Source: an uncultured Eubacterium sp. (lineage in GTDB: Bacteria > Bacillota > Clostridia > Lachnospirales > Lachnospiraceae). From it: a DNA stretch of 54,051 nt. The stretch lies in the NCBI GenBank assembly GCA_910586445.1, contig CAJUHV010000021.1:1-54051 (forward strand). Direction: 5' to 3'. The notes beneath the pieces are model-generated. The model had not been told where the DNA came from. It did not search any database and saw nothing but the letters and a program-made list of their open reading frames with translations. Both the position numbers and the translations under genes were made by a program. Of this stretch, positions 17,523 to 25,695 are shown in pieces. The number at the start of each line of letters is the position of its first letter. Positions within the stretch are counted from its first letter, which is position 1.

Positions 17523-18890
17523 ATGGGACTTATAAAAGCAGGAGCAGGTGCACTGGGAGGAACGCTTGCAGATCAGTGGAAGGAATTTTTTTACTGTGAC
17601 GCAATGGAAAAGGATGTTTTAGTGACAAAGGGAAGGAAACGTACAAGCTCCCGTTCATCCAATAAGAAAGGAAACGATAACATTATTTCAAATGGCAGCG
17701 TGATTGCGGTAGCTGACGGCCAGTGCATGATGATCGTAGAGCAGGGAAAAATCGTGGAGGTATGTGCAGAACCCGGTGAGTTTCAATATGACACGTCTAC
17801 AGAGCCGAGTATTTTTACAGGCGGACTTGGCAGAGGCATAAAAGAAACGTTCCAGACGATCGGAAGGCGTTTTACATATGGCGGTGATACAGGCAAGGAC
17901 CAGCGTGTATACTATTTTAATACAAAAGAACTGATGGACAATAAATTCGGGACGCCGAATCCGGTGCCGTTCCGTGTGGTGGATTCTAAGATCGGCCTGG
18001 ATGTGGATGTCTCGGTACGGTGTTCGGGGGTATATTCTTATAAGATCGCAGATCCGCTGCTGTTTTATACAAATGTCTGTGGAAATGTGGAGCAGGATTA
18101 TACACGTGACGAACTGGACCAGCAGCTGAAGACGGAATTTATCAGTGCGCTGCAGCCTGCGTTTGGCAGATTGTCGGATCAGCAGCTGAGGCCGAATCAG
18201 ATTGTTTCACATAATACGGAATTAGAGGCGGCTATGAACAATGTGCTTTCGGCAAAGTGGGGGCAGCTTCGCGGACTGAAGGTGATCAGCATAGCGCTTG
18301 GGTCTGTTACCCTGCCGGATGAAGATATGGAGATGATCAAGCAGCTTCAGCGTACGGCTGTCCTGCAGAATCCAAATATGGCAGGTGCTGCCCTGGCAGG
18401 CGCACAGGCAGATGCTCTAAGAGCAGCCGCTTCTAATACGGCAGGTGCAGTGAACGGCTTTGTAGGCATGGGCATGGCAATGAATGCAGGCGGCGGTACA
18501 AATGTACAGAATCTGTTTGCCATGGGGCAGCAGGAGGCAGCAAGGGCACAGCAGGCAGCACAGACAGCACAGCAGGCGGGGCAGACAGCAGGTGCAGCGC
18601 AGACGGCACAGGCAGGCAGCTGGATGTGTTCCTGCGGGACGGCAGCAGATGGAAAATTCTGTTCGAACTGTGGTGCCGCAAGACCGGCAGATCACAGAGG
18701 ATGGACCTGTTCCTGCGGCAGTGTGAACAAGGGAAGGTTTTGTTCGAACTGCGGTGCGAAAAAACCAGCAGGTGCAGCGCTTTATAAATGTGATAAATGC
18801 GGATGGGAGCCTGAAGATCCTGCGCATCCACCGAAATTCTGTCCAGAATGCGGGGATATTTTTGATGAGAATGACAGGACGAATGCGTAA
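17523..18890 (+). CDS. SPFH (band-7-like) domain protein with triple zinc ribbon
   Basis: This 455-residue protein resembles Bacillus YdjI and 'virion core protein'-like SPFH proteins: an N-terminal amphipathic region (to about 25), an SPFH domain (about 35-275), an Ala/Gln-rich hinge (about 285-360), then three zinc ribbons. The ribbons show paired cysteines CSCG/CSNCG, CSCG/CSNCG and CDKCGW/CPECG in the last 90 residues. SPFH proteins oligomerise at membranes. In Bacillus, YdjI acts with YdjG and YdjH to anchor the PspA-family protein. AAAGGAG at 17509-17515 precedes the ATG. The next two genes complete the trio; no PspA gene is in the window. Confidence 0.85.
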   Translation: MGLIKAGAGALGGTLADQWKEFFYCDAMEKDVLVTKGRKRTSSRSSNKKGNDNIISNGSVIAVADGQCMMIVEQGKIVEVCAEPGEFQYDTSTEPSIFTGGLGRGIKETFQTIGRRFTYGGDTGKDQRVYYFNTKELMDNKFGTPNPVPFRVVDSKIGLDVDVSVRCSGVYSYKIADPLLFYTNVCGNVEQDYTRDELDQQLKTEFISALQPAFGRLSDQQLRPNQIVSHNTELEAAMNNVLSAKWGQLRGLKVISIALGSVTLPDEDMEMIKQLQRTAVLQNPNMAGAALAGAQADALRAAASNTAGAVNGFVGMGMAMNAGGGTNVQNLFAMGQQEAARAQQAAQTAQQAGQTAGAAQTAQAGSWMCSCGTAADGKFCSNCGAARPADHRGWTCSCGSVNKGRFCSNCGAKKPAGAALYKCDKCGWEPEDPAHPPKFCPECGDIFDENDRTNA

Positions 18891-18983
18891 GGCATTTTGA
18901 AAATAATAATATGACAAAAATAAGCTTGATTGTACAAAACAGCAATAAGCGCGGAATACGAATAGATAGGAGGGAGGATCTGG

Positions 18984-20069
18984 ATGGCAGCAGTACAAGA
19001 GTATAAATGTCCATGCTGCGGCGGTGCCATTGCCTTTGACAGCACACTGCAGAAGATGAAGTGTCCTTACTGTGACACGGAATTTGAGATGGAGGCACTG
19101 GCGGGCTATGACAGTGAGCTGAAAAATGAGCAGGCAGACGATATGAGATGGGAGGCTTCAGCAGGCGGCAAATGGCAGGATGACGAGGTGAGCGGCTTGC
19201 GTTCTTATGTCTGTAAGTCCTGCGGCGGTGAGATTGCCTGCGGCCAAAATACAGCGGCTGCATCCTGCCCGTTCTGCGGAAATCCGGTTGTTATGATGGG
19301 GAAACTGTCGGGTGCATTGAAGCCGGATTATGTAATTCCGTTTAAACTGGATAAAAAAGCTGCCGAAGCGGCATTGAAAAAGCATTATGAGGGAAAGCGC
19401 CTCCTTCCAAAAGTGTTTAAGGATGAAAACCACAGGAAGGAAATAAAAGGCGTCTATGTGCCGTTCTGGCTGTTTGATGCCGAGGCTGATGTCAATATGC
19501 GTTATAAAGCGACAAAAATCCGTACATGGAGTGACAGCATGTATTATTATACCCAGACCAGCTTTTATGCCGTATGCAGGAGTGGAAAACTAGGATTTGA
19601 GCGTGTTCCGGTTGACGGCTCTACGAAAATGCCGGATGACATGATGGAATCTTTAGAACCGTTTGATTTTTCACAGGCGGTAGATTTTCAGACTGCATAT
19701 CTGGCAGGGTATCTGGCAGATAAATATGATGTGGATGCGAAGCAGAGTATTGCGCGTGCGAATGAACGGATTCGAAAAAGCACGGAACAGGCGTTTGACA
19801 GTACGGTAAACGGCTATGTATCGGCTGTAAAGGAGGCAGGCAGCATACAGTTAAAAGATGGGAAAGTAAAATACGCTCTTTTTCCGGTCTGGCTTTTGAG
19901 CACGCAGTGGAACGGGCAGAATTACCTGTTTGCCATGAATGGGCAGAATGGAAAGATGGTCGGGGACCTGCCGCTTGATAAGCCTGCATACTGCAGATGG
20001 CTGCTTGGACTGACTGCTCTGACAGGCGCGGTACTGTATGCGCTGTCTTATTTGATCTGGATGCTTTAG
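18984..20069 (+). CDS. Zinc-ribbon membrane-anchored protein (YdjG-like)
   Basis: This 361-residue protein has two zinc ribbons in its first 110 residues (YKCPCCGG with KCPYCDTEF, then VCKSCGGEIACG with SCPFCGNPV), often annotated as TFIIB-type or PriA-like. A long middle domain follows, with IPFKLDKKAAEAAL and GVYVPFWLFDA. A C-terminal helix (WLLGLTALTGAVLYALSYLIW) anchors it. The match is to the YdjG type. AGGAGGGAGG at 18968-18977 gives strong initiation. It sits between the SPFH and TPM genes with short gaps, so one operon and one complex are likely. Confidence 0.8.
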   Translation: MAAVQEYKCPCCGGAIAFDSTLQKMKCPYCDTEFEMEALAGYDSELKNEQADDMRWEASAGGKWQDDEVSGLRSYVCKSCGGEIACGQNTAAASCPFCGNPVVMMGKLSGALKPDYVIPFKLDKKAAEAALKKHYEGKRLLPKVFKDENHRKEIKGVYVPFWLFDAEADVNMRYKATKIRTWSDSMYYYTQTSFYAVCRSGKLGFERVPVDGSTKMPDDMMESLEPFDFSQAVDFQTAYLAGYLADKYDVDAKQSIARANERIRKSTEQAFDSTVNGYVSAVKEAGSIQLKDGKVKYALFPVWLLSTQWNGQNYLFAMNGQNGKMVGDLPLDKPAYCRWLLGLTALTGAVLYALSYLIWML

Positions 20070-20081
20070 GAGGAGATGGAC

Positions 20082-20930
20082 ATGAAAAAGAGTATACATT
20101 TCATATGCCTGCCGAGATTTTTTTCTATTCTAGCTGCCATATTTATGGCGTTTTCTGCCTGGGCTGTTTTCACAGAGCCGGTATCTGCGGCAGGGGACCT
20201 GCCGAGGCTTGTAGACGAAGCGGGCCTGCTTTCGGACAGTGAAAAAACAGCGCTGCTTCATCAGCTGGATGAGATCAGCGAAAGGCAGCAGGTGGATCTG
20301 GTAGTAGTTACGGTCGATTCGCTGGAAGGGGCGCTGCCGGTGAAATATGCCGATGATTTTTATGATGCTCATGGCTATGGTTTTGGAGCTGAGAAAGACG
20401 GGGTGCTTTTTTTAGTCAGTATGGAGGAAAGAGACTGGTACATATCGACGGCAGGGTTTGGGATTACGGCAGTGACAGATGCCGGCTTAGACTATATGGC
20501 TGAAAAAATTTTGGATGATTTAAGCAGCGGTGCGTATGCAGCGGCATTTACAAAGTTTGCAGAATGGTGTGATGCTTTTATTACGCAGGCACGTACAGGA
20601 GAGCCATATGATTCCGGTCATCTTCCAAAGGCTCCGTTTGGGTATGTTAGAAATCTGCTGATTGCTTTTGGAATCGGGTTTGTGATTTCGCTTGCTGTGG
20701 TGGAGATGATGAGAGCCAGGCTGAAAACAGTACGCAGCCAGCCTGGGGCAGATGCTTATGTAAAGAGGGGCAGTATGCAGCTGACAAGAAAGAATGACCT
20801 GTTTTTGTATCAGCATATAGAACGCAGGAAAAGGGCTGAGAACAGCAGTGCAGGCAGCAGTCCGCACGGTTCCAGTACACACACTTCTTCTTCCGGCAGG
20901 ACACATGGCGGAGGCGGTGGAAAATTTTAA
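20082..20930 (+). CDS. TPM-domain secreted/membrane protein (YdjH-like)
   Basis: This 282-residue protein has a signal-like hydrophobic N-terminus (to about residue 35, ending VSAAG). A TPM domain spans about 37-165 (LVDEAGLLSDSEK, then DGVLFLVSMEERDWYISTAG), followed by a second transmembrane helix (about 190-208) and a cytoplasmic tail. The Ser/His-rich tail ends in the family's typical Gly-rich finish (GGGGGKF). The start at 20082 is preferred to the ATG 6 nt upstream because TAGGAGGAG (20067-20075) then has normal spacing. It is third in the SPFH/zinc-ribbon/TPM operon. Confidence 0.85.
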   Translation: MKKSIHFICLPRFFSILAAIFMAFSAWAVFTEPVSAAGDLPRLVDEAGLLSDSEKTALLHQLDEISERQQVDLVVVTVDSLEGALPVKYADDFYDAHGYGFGAEKDGVLFLVSMEERDWYISTAGFGITAVTDAGLDYMAEKILDDLSSGAYAAAFTKFAEWCDAFITQARTGEPYDSGHLPKAPFGYVRNLLIAFGIGFVISLAVVEMMRARLKTVRSQPGADAYVKRGSMQLTRKNDLFLYQHIERRKRAENSSAGSSPHGSSTHTSSSGRTHGGGGGKF

Positions 20931-20933
20931 ATC

Positions 20934-20960
20934 AGCCTGCCGGGAATTGTCTGGCAGGCT
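20934..20960. terminator. Bidirectional hairpin between convergent genes
   Basis: AGCCTGCC (20934-20941) pairs with GGCAGGCT (20953-20960). It sits between the stop of the TPM gene and the stop of the convergent OB-like gene, the usual place for a shared terminator, though the T-run is weak. Confidence 0.5.
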
Positions 20961-20980
20961 GTCTGGCCGCTATTTTGTTT

Positions 20981-21454
20981 TCAGCAGAATACAATAATCC
21001 TGCTCGGGGTTGTCTGCGGAGGGATGCTTCTTGTCGTTGCTGAGTAATAAACTAACAGATCCTGATTTCCCGGATTGCAGTCAAACCGCTGTCCGTTGAC
21101 AGTCTGAACCATAGTGCGGTCTGACATGTTTAACTGCAGCGAACGGTCAGAAGCTACGAGGTTTCTGTTAAAATGTTTTAACGCCACCTGCTCAGACCTG
21201 CCGGGCACTGCAATAATCTGTGCACGGTACTGCGGCGGGAAGATGAGCGGAACGGGGAGGCTGCTGTCATAAAATGCTGCAATCCGCATTCCGGTGCGCA
21301 GCTGCCGGCTGTCAATGACAAGCGTGCCGGAATCTGCCCAGAAGTTTACGATGCCGTTTTCCGTACGCACGGCGAGCATCTGGCTGCAGCAGTCATTGCC
21401 CCGCGAAATATTCATAATAGTGCCTGTAATGGGAACGAATGTTTCAAATGCCAT
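20981..21454 (-). CDS. Small OB/beta-barrel-like protein of unknown function
   Basis: This is a 157-residue protein from the ATG at 21454 (AAAAGGGA upstream); the longer frame to 21541 has no ribosome site. Residues 5-75 form a beta-rich module (TGTIMNISR, IVNFWADSGTLVIDS, LRTGMRIAAFYDSSLPVPLI, PPQYRAQIIAV) that recurs in Clostridia, often as the second half of secreted copper-amine-oxidase-like proteins. It ends in IPPQTTPSRIIVFC. No signal peptide or catalytic motif is visible. It is the last gene on the minus strand of the TerD/AIM24 neighbourhood and faces the SPFH operon. Confidence 0.55.
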   Translation of the reverse strand: MAFETFVPITGTIMNISRGNDCCSQMLAVRTENGIVNFWADSGTLVIDSRQLRTGMRIAAFYDSSLPVPLIFPPQYRAQIIAVPGRSEQVALKHFNRNLVASDRSLQLNMSDRTMVQTVNGQRFDCNPGNQDLLVYYSATTRSIPPQTTPSRIIVFC

Positions 21455-21581
21455 AAAAATCCCTTTTTCTTTTATGATATGTATAAGAATCATATTGGTG
21501 CCCTGCCGTCTGGGCGGGGCAGCCGCTGCCGGCATATTCATGCAGGCTCCACAGTGCGGCAGTATGCAGCGCGGGCATAGC

Positions 21582-22019
21582 CTACATAAGTCTCATATAT
21601 GTAAACTTTACAGTGCAGGCAATCGCCAGCTGGATAGCAGCCGCAATAATCAACGTATAAAAGATCACAATATTTGTATAACTGAATATAATTCCTGCTG
21701 AGATCATCAGTACGGAAGTAATCTGTAAGAGAGGCAGTCCGGCCTTGGAGCGGATTGTTTTCATACGCTCATCGTGTTCTTTATTGTACTGCATCTGGAG
21801 CCTGCTGTCATTGTGCAGTATTTTTCGAAAACGGGTAATCGTAATGACTGCAATGGTTCCCAATGCTGCGACAAGGCTGCATTGGAATCCGTAAACTTCA
21901 GGTATTCTCGACGTGTCCGGTACAAAAAATATATTAAAAATTAGTATCGAGACAGTAAATAATACAAGTGCAGACAGCAGCCGGATTCTTTTGATCAGTA
22001 ATTTTCTATAATCTTCCAT
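21582..22019 (-). CDS. Four-helix membrane protein encoded with XRE regulator
   Basis: The 145-residue protein has two hydrophobic pairs (about 13-33 and 44-62, then about 95-112 and 115-138). A charged loop of about 30 residues between them is rich in Arg, Lys and Asp (NKEHDERMKTIRSKAG). It starts 2 nt after the stop of the XRE gene, so the two are coupled. Such regulator/membrane-protein pairs are common in Firmicutes and often control their own expression. I cannot name the target or signal. Confidence 0.65.
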   Translation of the reverse strand: MEDYRKLLIKRIRLLSALVLFTVSILIFNIFFVPDTSRIPEVYGFQCSLVAALGTIAVITITRFRKILHNDSRLQMQYNKEHDERMKTIRSKAGLPLLQITSVLMISAGIIFSYTNIVIFYTLIIAAAIQLAIACTVKFTYMRLM

Positions 22020-22021
22020 GT

Positions 22022-22237
22022 TTAAATCTCCTTATCATCTTCGTATTCAGAGAAATCAAAAACGTCTTCGATTGACAGGCCGAAATAATGTGCTATTTTA
22101 TATGCCAATGGCAGTGAAGCAATGTATCTGCCCGTTTCAATAGAAGTAATTGTCTGGCGGGTTGTACCAACGGCCAGGGCCAGTTCCTCCTGAGATATTT
22201 TTTTCTCCTTACGCAGTTGTTTTATGTGTGTTTTCAA
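22022..22237 (-). CDS. XRE-family transcriptional regulator
   Basis: This 71-residue compact helix-turn-helix protein (QLRKEKKISQEELALAVGTT, then RQTITSIETGRYIASLPLAY) belongs to the short YvaO/SinR-like type with an acidic tail (SEYEDDKEI). The start is TTG at 22237 behind AGGAGAAG. Its promoter overlaps three direct repeats spaced exactly 23 bp apart, strongly suggesting autoregulation. The following membrane-protein gene is co-transcribed. Confidence 0.85.
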   Translation of the reverse strand: MKTHIKQLRKEKKISQEELALAVGTTRQTITSIETGRYIASLPLAYKIAHYFGLSIEDVFDFSEYEDDKEI

Positions 22238-22262
22238 TGTTCTTCTCCTGTTTGCAATGTCG

Positions 22263-22316
22263 ACTTTGCACTTTTAGTATAGTATACTTTGCAAAAATTG
22301 TCAAGCTGACTTTGCG
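22263..22316 (-). promoter_or_regulatory. XRE promoter with three 23-bp-spaced operator repeats
   Basis: On the plus strand ACTTTGC starts at 22263, 22286 and 22309, giving an exact 23-bp period. On the minus strand a good promoter lies among them: TTGACA at 22304-22299, a 17-bp spacer and TATACT at 22281-22276. One repeat falls in the spacer and the others flank the promoter, so a repressor bound here would block it. Binding by the XRE protein is inferred. Confidence 0.65.
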
Positions 22317-22360
22317 GATATAGAAAATTATTAATGGAAAGAATGGCTGCGCTGCATGGC

Positions 22361-23068
22361 TTAATCCATGCTGATGCTGATGCCGCCTCTGCGTTCTGTC
22401 GGCTGCACAATGACGGATACCGGCTGGCTGCCGCTCCATTCAAATGCATAAGACTCGCCGGAAGCCTGGCCGATCAGGTTTTTCCACGATAAGTCTGTCT
22501 TGATCTGGGGATCACAATAACCGGACTGGCTCATCCAGCAGATTACGGCGTCCGGGTCTACGGAAAGTGTATCCCGGCTCTGCACATTGCTTAGTACAAT
22601 CGGATTGCCATTTGAAAGGACAGCGACATAGGCGTTATTTCCTTTTCCGGTCAGGGCGGTAGTGGCAAAGCCTTTTTGTGATAAGACGCCGCAACCGATA
22701 AAACGTACTTCGTAGCTGCAGTCCTGCGTGAAAGCCAGTATGTTTTCGGATTCCACAGAGATGACTTCACCGACGGCCAGACGGTATATCACGACATGCT
22801 GGCTGTAGTCTGCATAATAGGTGACAGAATCTCCGCTCATTGTTACTTTCATAAGCGGTATGTTTTCACCGGTGACACGCCGGATCAAAGAGCCGAGGGC
22901 AGCCTGGGCAAAATTATTCTGCGGCCCCAGCAGAAGCTTTTCGAATTTATAGTTCTTTCCGCCGGGACTGTCGCCCGCTATAAAAGAACCTGCTTTGGTG
23001 ATCAGCACGTCACTGCCGCGGCATGTGACTTTTAAGGTCAGTTCATTTACTGTTTCAAAAGTTAACAT
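22361..23068 (-). CDS. AIM24-family (TRAP-like) protein
   Basis: This 235-residue, beta-strand-rich protein has the AIM24 pattern: GSDVLITKAGSFIAGD near the N-terminus, a central VEVISVESENILAFT-like segment (here AVGEVISVESENILAFTQD) and DPDAVICWMSQ in the last third. AIM24 proteins have a TRAP-like fold and are often encoded with TerD or stress genes; their biochemical role is poorly known. It is transcribed with the TerD-domain gene 43 nt upstream, preceded by AGGAGGG. No signal peptide or membrane segment is present. Confidence 0.8.
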   Translation of the reverse strand: MLTFETVNELTLKVTCRGSDVLITKAGSFIAGDSPGGKNYKFEKLLLGPQNNFAQAALGSLIRRVTGENIPLMKVTMSGDSVTYYADYSQHVVIYRLAVGEVISVESENILAFTQDCSYEVRFIGCGVLSQKGFATTALTGKGNNAYVAVLSNGNPIVLSNVQSRDTLSVDPDAVICWMSQSGYCDPQIKTDLSWKNLIGQASGESYAFEWSGSQPVSVIVQPTERRGGISISMD

Positions 23069-23111
23069 AATTACCCTCCTAATGATTTATAAGCACAGTG
23101 TATGATGACCA

Positions 23112-24101
23112 TCAGTCACATACCTGTACGCCGTATAAGCTGCATAAACCTGCCAGATCTTTGGCAACGCCGTTTCCGACAGCATGAAATTTCCATGTGC
23201 CGTTATAATCATAAATCTCGCCGATCATCATGGATATTACATTCGTATAATATTCTGTCATCTGAAAGCTGGCCAGCTCTTTTTGGTCTGGCCCGAGTAT
23301 TCTGATATAGGCGTCTTTCATCATGCCGAAGTGCAGATTTTTTTCAAATGCTTCGTTTATAGTCAGCACAAACACTATTTTTTTCACATCAGGGTGCAGC
23401 CTGTGAAAATCAATGGTTATGGTTTCACGGTCCTGGCTGCTTGTAGATTGAAATGTGCAGCTGCTGTCCGGGCTTTTGGTCTGTCCGTAAAATACAAACC
23501 AGGAATCACCCAGCACTCTGCCGTCAGCTCCCAGCAGGAAAGCGGATACATCCACATCGCACTGTGCATTTGTTGTATTCCATCCAAAGCAGGCTGTCAG
23601 CCGGCCCGGCGGCCTGCCGGATGATAGCGGAATTTTCTGCCCTTTCTGCACAGGCTTTAAAAATGCCGGCAGCCTTTTTTGGGCAGGTGTCTGAACACGC
23701 GGAATGCCTGTCTGTGGCGGCATAGCTGTTGGAGCATGTGCATTTGATGGAGCGGGCGTTTTTGCCGTAGGCTGTGAACCTGCCTGCTGCGGCATAGCTG
23801 CCGGAGCATGTGCGCTCTGCTGCGGCTGCGGGCGGAAGGAATCCTGTGGTCTGGATGCAGACTGTGAACCTGCCTGCGAAGGCATTCTAGATGGAGCAGG
23901 TGCAGACGCCGGCCTCTGCGTGGTCTGTGCACTGCCCGCAGAAGGACGGTTCAGCTGCGTGGTCTGTGCACTGCCCGCAGAAGGACGGTTCAGCGTCTGA
24001 ATATTTTGAAGGCTGAAAATACCCTGTACCTTTGAACGGTTGATTGTGGAAAGGGAGCCGTGGTCAACGGCTCCTTTTGTATTCATGGGAATTGTTGTCA
24101 T
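23112..24101 (-). CDS. TerD-domain protein with long low-complexity N-terminal linker
   Basis: This 329-residue protein has a C-terminal TerD domain (about 145-329). Its signs are IPLSSGRPPGRLTACFGWN, then CDVDVSAFLLGADGRVLGD (Ca-binding region), DFHRLHPDVKKIVFVLTIN and a GEIYDYNGTWKFHAVG end. TerD proteins bind calcium and belong to tellurite/chemical-stress (Ter) systems. Residues 1-145 are rich in Ala, Gln, Pro and Ser and include a perfect 13-residue duplication. No other ter gene (terA, terC, terF) is in the window, so this is a stand-alone TerD/AIM24 pair. Confidence 0.85.
   Translation of the reverse strand: MTTIPMNTKGAVDHGSLSTINRSKVQGIFSLQNIQTLNRPSAGSAQTTQLNRPSAGSAQTTQRPASAPAPSRMPSQAGSQSASRPQDSFRPQPQQSAHAPAAMPQQAGSQPTAKTPAPSNAHAPTAMPPQTGIPRVQTPAQKRLPAFLKPVQKGQKIPLSSGRPPGRLTACFGWNTTNAQCDVDVSAFLLGADGRVLGDSWFVFYGQTKSPDSSCTFQSTSSQDRETITIDFHRLHPDVKKIVFVLTINEAFEKNLHFGMMKDAYIRILGPDQKELASFQMTEYYTNVISMMIGEIYDYNGTWKFHAVGNGVAKDLAGLCSLYGVQVCD
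23916..23993 (-). repeat. 39-bp perfect tandem duplication inside the TerD gene
   Basis: Two essentially identical 39-bp units (23916-23954 and 23955-23993) keep the frame and duplicate a 13-residue segment containing LNRPSAGSAQTTQ in the linker. This is recent, copy-number-variable sequence of the kind that arises by slippage. Confidence 0.85.
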
Positions 24102-24128
24102 ATTGTTCTCCTATAAAACTTGTTTTAG

Positions 24129-24171
24129 AAAAAAGCTGACGCATTGAGTGGTCGAGATACATGCGGCAGCT
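24129..24171 (-). terminator. Rho-independent terminator of the Rpn-like gene
   Basis: On the minus strand AGCTGCCGCAT pairs with ATGCGTCAGCT (one mismatch), followed directly by a run of T residues (complement of 24129-24134). It lies 19 nt after the stop at 24190 and before the TerD gene. Its stem resembles the ends of the family A elements. Confidence 0.65.
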
Positions 24172-24189
24172 CTATTTAAGAAATGCTTA

Positions 24190-24624
24190 TCAGTTTTTTG
24201 TCAGTGAATCATAAAGAGAAGCACGCTGGCTCAAAGGAACTTTTAACACATCCATTGTTTTTTCAGCGGACCATCCCGTGCTGTCCATCAAATTTCGGAT
24301 ATTGAGCAGCATTGTTTCATATTTTCCTTTTTGCAGACCTTTTTGCAGGCCTTTTTGCAGGCCTTTTTGCAGACCCTCCTGAAGTCCCTCCTGACGCTGT
24401 AATTCCATGGCTTCAGTTTCATTATATTCAGTCAGGCACATATCTCTCACCTCCGCCCGGTTTGCTGTTATAAATTTTTTAATAATAAAATCTTCCGGAA
24501 CTTCATTTCCAAAAAGGAAACTAAACAGCCGTGACTTATATTCATGGGATTCATGGCTCTTTTGTTTCGCTTCGAGCTCTCTGATATATTCTTCCAGTTC
24601 CTCATATGTTTTCTTTTTCGACAT
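24190..24624 (-). CDS. Rpn-like C-terminal-domain protein with GLQK repeats
   Basis: This 144-residue protein has an N-terminal charged helix (MSKKKTYEELEEYIRELEAK), a middle part (FLFGNEVPEDFIIKKF, TEYNETEAMELQRQEG) and a run of Gly-Leu-Gln-Lys repeats. The repeats and C-terminal helices are those found at the end of Rpn-family recombination-promoting nucleases/putative transposases. The PD-(D/E)XK nuclease domain normally preceding them is absent. The protein is therefore either a decayed remnant re-started near its C-terminal half or a short stand-alone relative. It has its own terminator. Confidence 0.6.
   Translation of the reverse strand: MSKKKTYEELEEYIRELEAKQKSHESHEYKSRLFSFLFGNEVPEDFIIKKFITANRAEVRDMCLTEYNETEAMELQRQEGLQEGLQKGLQKGLQKGLQKGKYETMLLNIRNLMDSTGWSAEKTMDVLKVPLSQRASLYDSLTKN
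24326..24373 (-). repeat. 12-bp tandem repeat encoding GLQK
   Basis: Four copies of a 12-bp unit (plus strand CCTTTTTGCAG plus A or G) lie in frame in the Rpn-like gene, followed by two degenerate units. They encode an amphipathic helical repeat typical of Rpn-family tails. Confidence 0.8.
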
Positions 24625-24777
24625 TTTTTCACCTGCTGTTTATTATAAATTATTCTATCATGGTTTGTATGCTGTGGCAAGCAGCTGAAAAATATTTGTT
24701 GCGGCATCTGGGCTTGTCCTATATAATTTAGGAAAACTTTATAAGATTTTAGTGTTTTTATTTAGGAAGGAGCAGAA

Positions 24778-25695
24778 ATGACCTTTTTTACTGTATTTTT
24801 TCAAATGCTCGCACTTCTTATCATGATCGGTGCGGGGTATCTGGTATCGCGTATTGGAATGATGGACGAGCATACGAACAATCAGATGTCGGATATGATT
24901 GTAAATGTATTTAATCCGCTGCTTATTTTTTCTTCTGCAGCAAATGCCGTCGGACAGATCTCACTGGAGGCAATGTGGCGCGTAGGTTTGATTGCAGCTG
25001 GAATGTTTTTGATTTTTATCATAGCCGGAATGATTTTGTCGCCAATTTTTGAAAAAGATCTAAGGCAGAGGAAGATTTTTCAGCTGATGGTTGTATTTTC
25101 CAATGTCGGCTTTATCGGCATACCAGTTGTCAGCAGCATACTGGGTGAAGAGTATGTAGTGTATGTTACGGAGTTTATGCTGGTATACACGCTTGTATTT
25201 TATACGTACGGCATTACGCTTATAGACGGCAGGTTCTCGGTGTCCTCCCTAAAGGAGATGGTAAATCCGGGTACAATTTTTGGTGTGGCAGCTATGCTGG
25301 TTATTATATTTGGCATACCGGTACCGGAGTTTATCAAGACTGCGGCGACTTATCTGGGCAATGTAACATCTCCAATGGCATTGGCAGCAGTCGGCTTTGC
25401 GCTGTCACAGGCTGATTTCCGTAAAATATTCTGCCAGCCGCGCCTGTATGTATTTTCTGTCATTAAGCTTTTGATACTTCCGCTTTTGATGCTGCCGCTG
25501 CTGCGGCTGGCGGCAGATGATGAGGTGCTTGTGCCCGTCAGCATGGTGATGTTTGGCATGCCGATCGGGAATATGCCGCTGATCCTGGGCAGCCAGAAGG
25601 GGCTGGATGTGTCAGCCTGCAGTGCTGCGATTATACTGACCACAATTCTGTGTATATTTACCGTGCCTGTGCTTATGATCTGTGCAGGTTACTAG
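24778..25695 (+). CDS. AEC-family (auxin efflux carrier type) transporter
   Basis: This 305-residue membrane protein has about ten hydrophobic helices in two five-helix halves, the PIN/AEC fold. Typical features are VNVFNPLLIFSSA (residues 41-53) with the helix-breaking Asn-Pro, and FSNVGFIGIPVVSS (about 108-121). AEC proteins export or import organic acids such as malate; the substrate is not readable here. GAAGGAGC precedes the ATG. Its TAG stop is the TAG of a family B element's CTAG end, so the element has inserted at or supplied the gene end. There are no partner genes. Confidence 0.9.
   Translation: MTFFTVFFQMLALLIMIGAGYLVSRIGMMDEHTNNQMSDMIVNVFNPLLIFSSAANAVGQISLEAMWRVGLIAAGMFLIFIIAGMILSPIFEKDLRQRKIFQLMVVFSNVGFIGIPVVSSILGEEYVVYVTEFMLVYTLVFYTYGITLIDGRFSVSSLKEMVNPGTIFGVAAMLVIIFGIPVPEFIKTAATYLGNVTSPMALAAVGFALSQADFRKIFCQPRLYVFSVIKLLILPLLMLPLLRLAADDEVLVPVSMVMFGMPIGNMPLILGSQKGLDVSACSAAIILTTILCIFTVPVLMICAGY

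Noticed and set aside
18417..19263. Long minus-strand open frames opposite the SPFH and zinc-ribbon genes
   Set aside because: They mirror real genes with strong ribosome sites and zinc-ribbon motifs; their own translations are Cys/His/Ser-rich without family resemblance.
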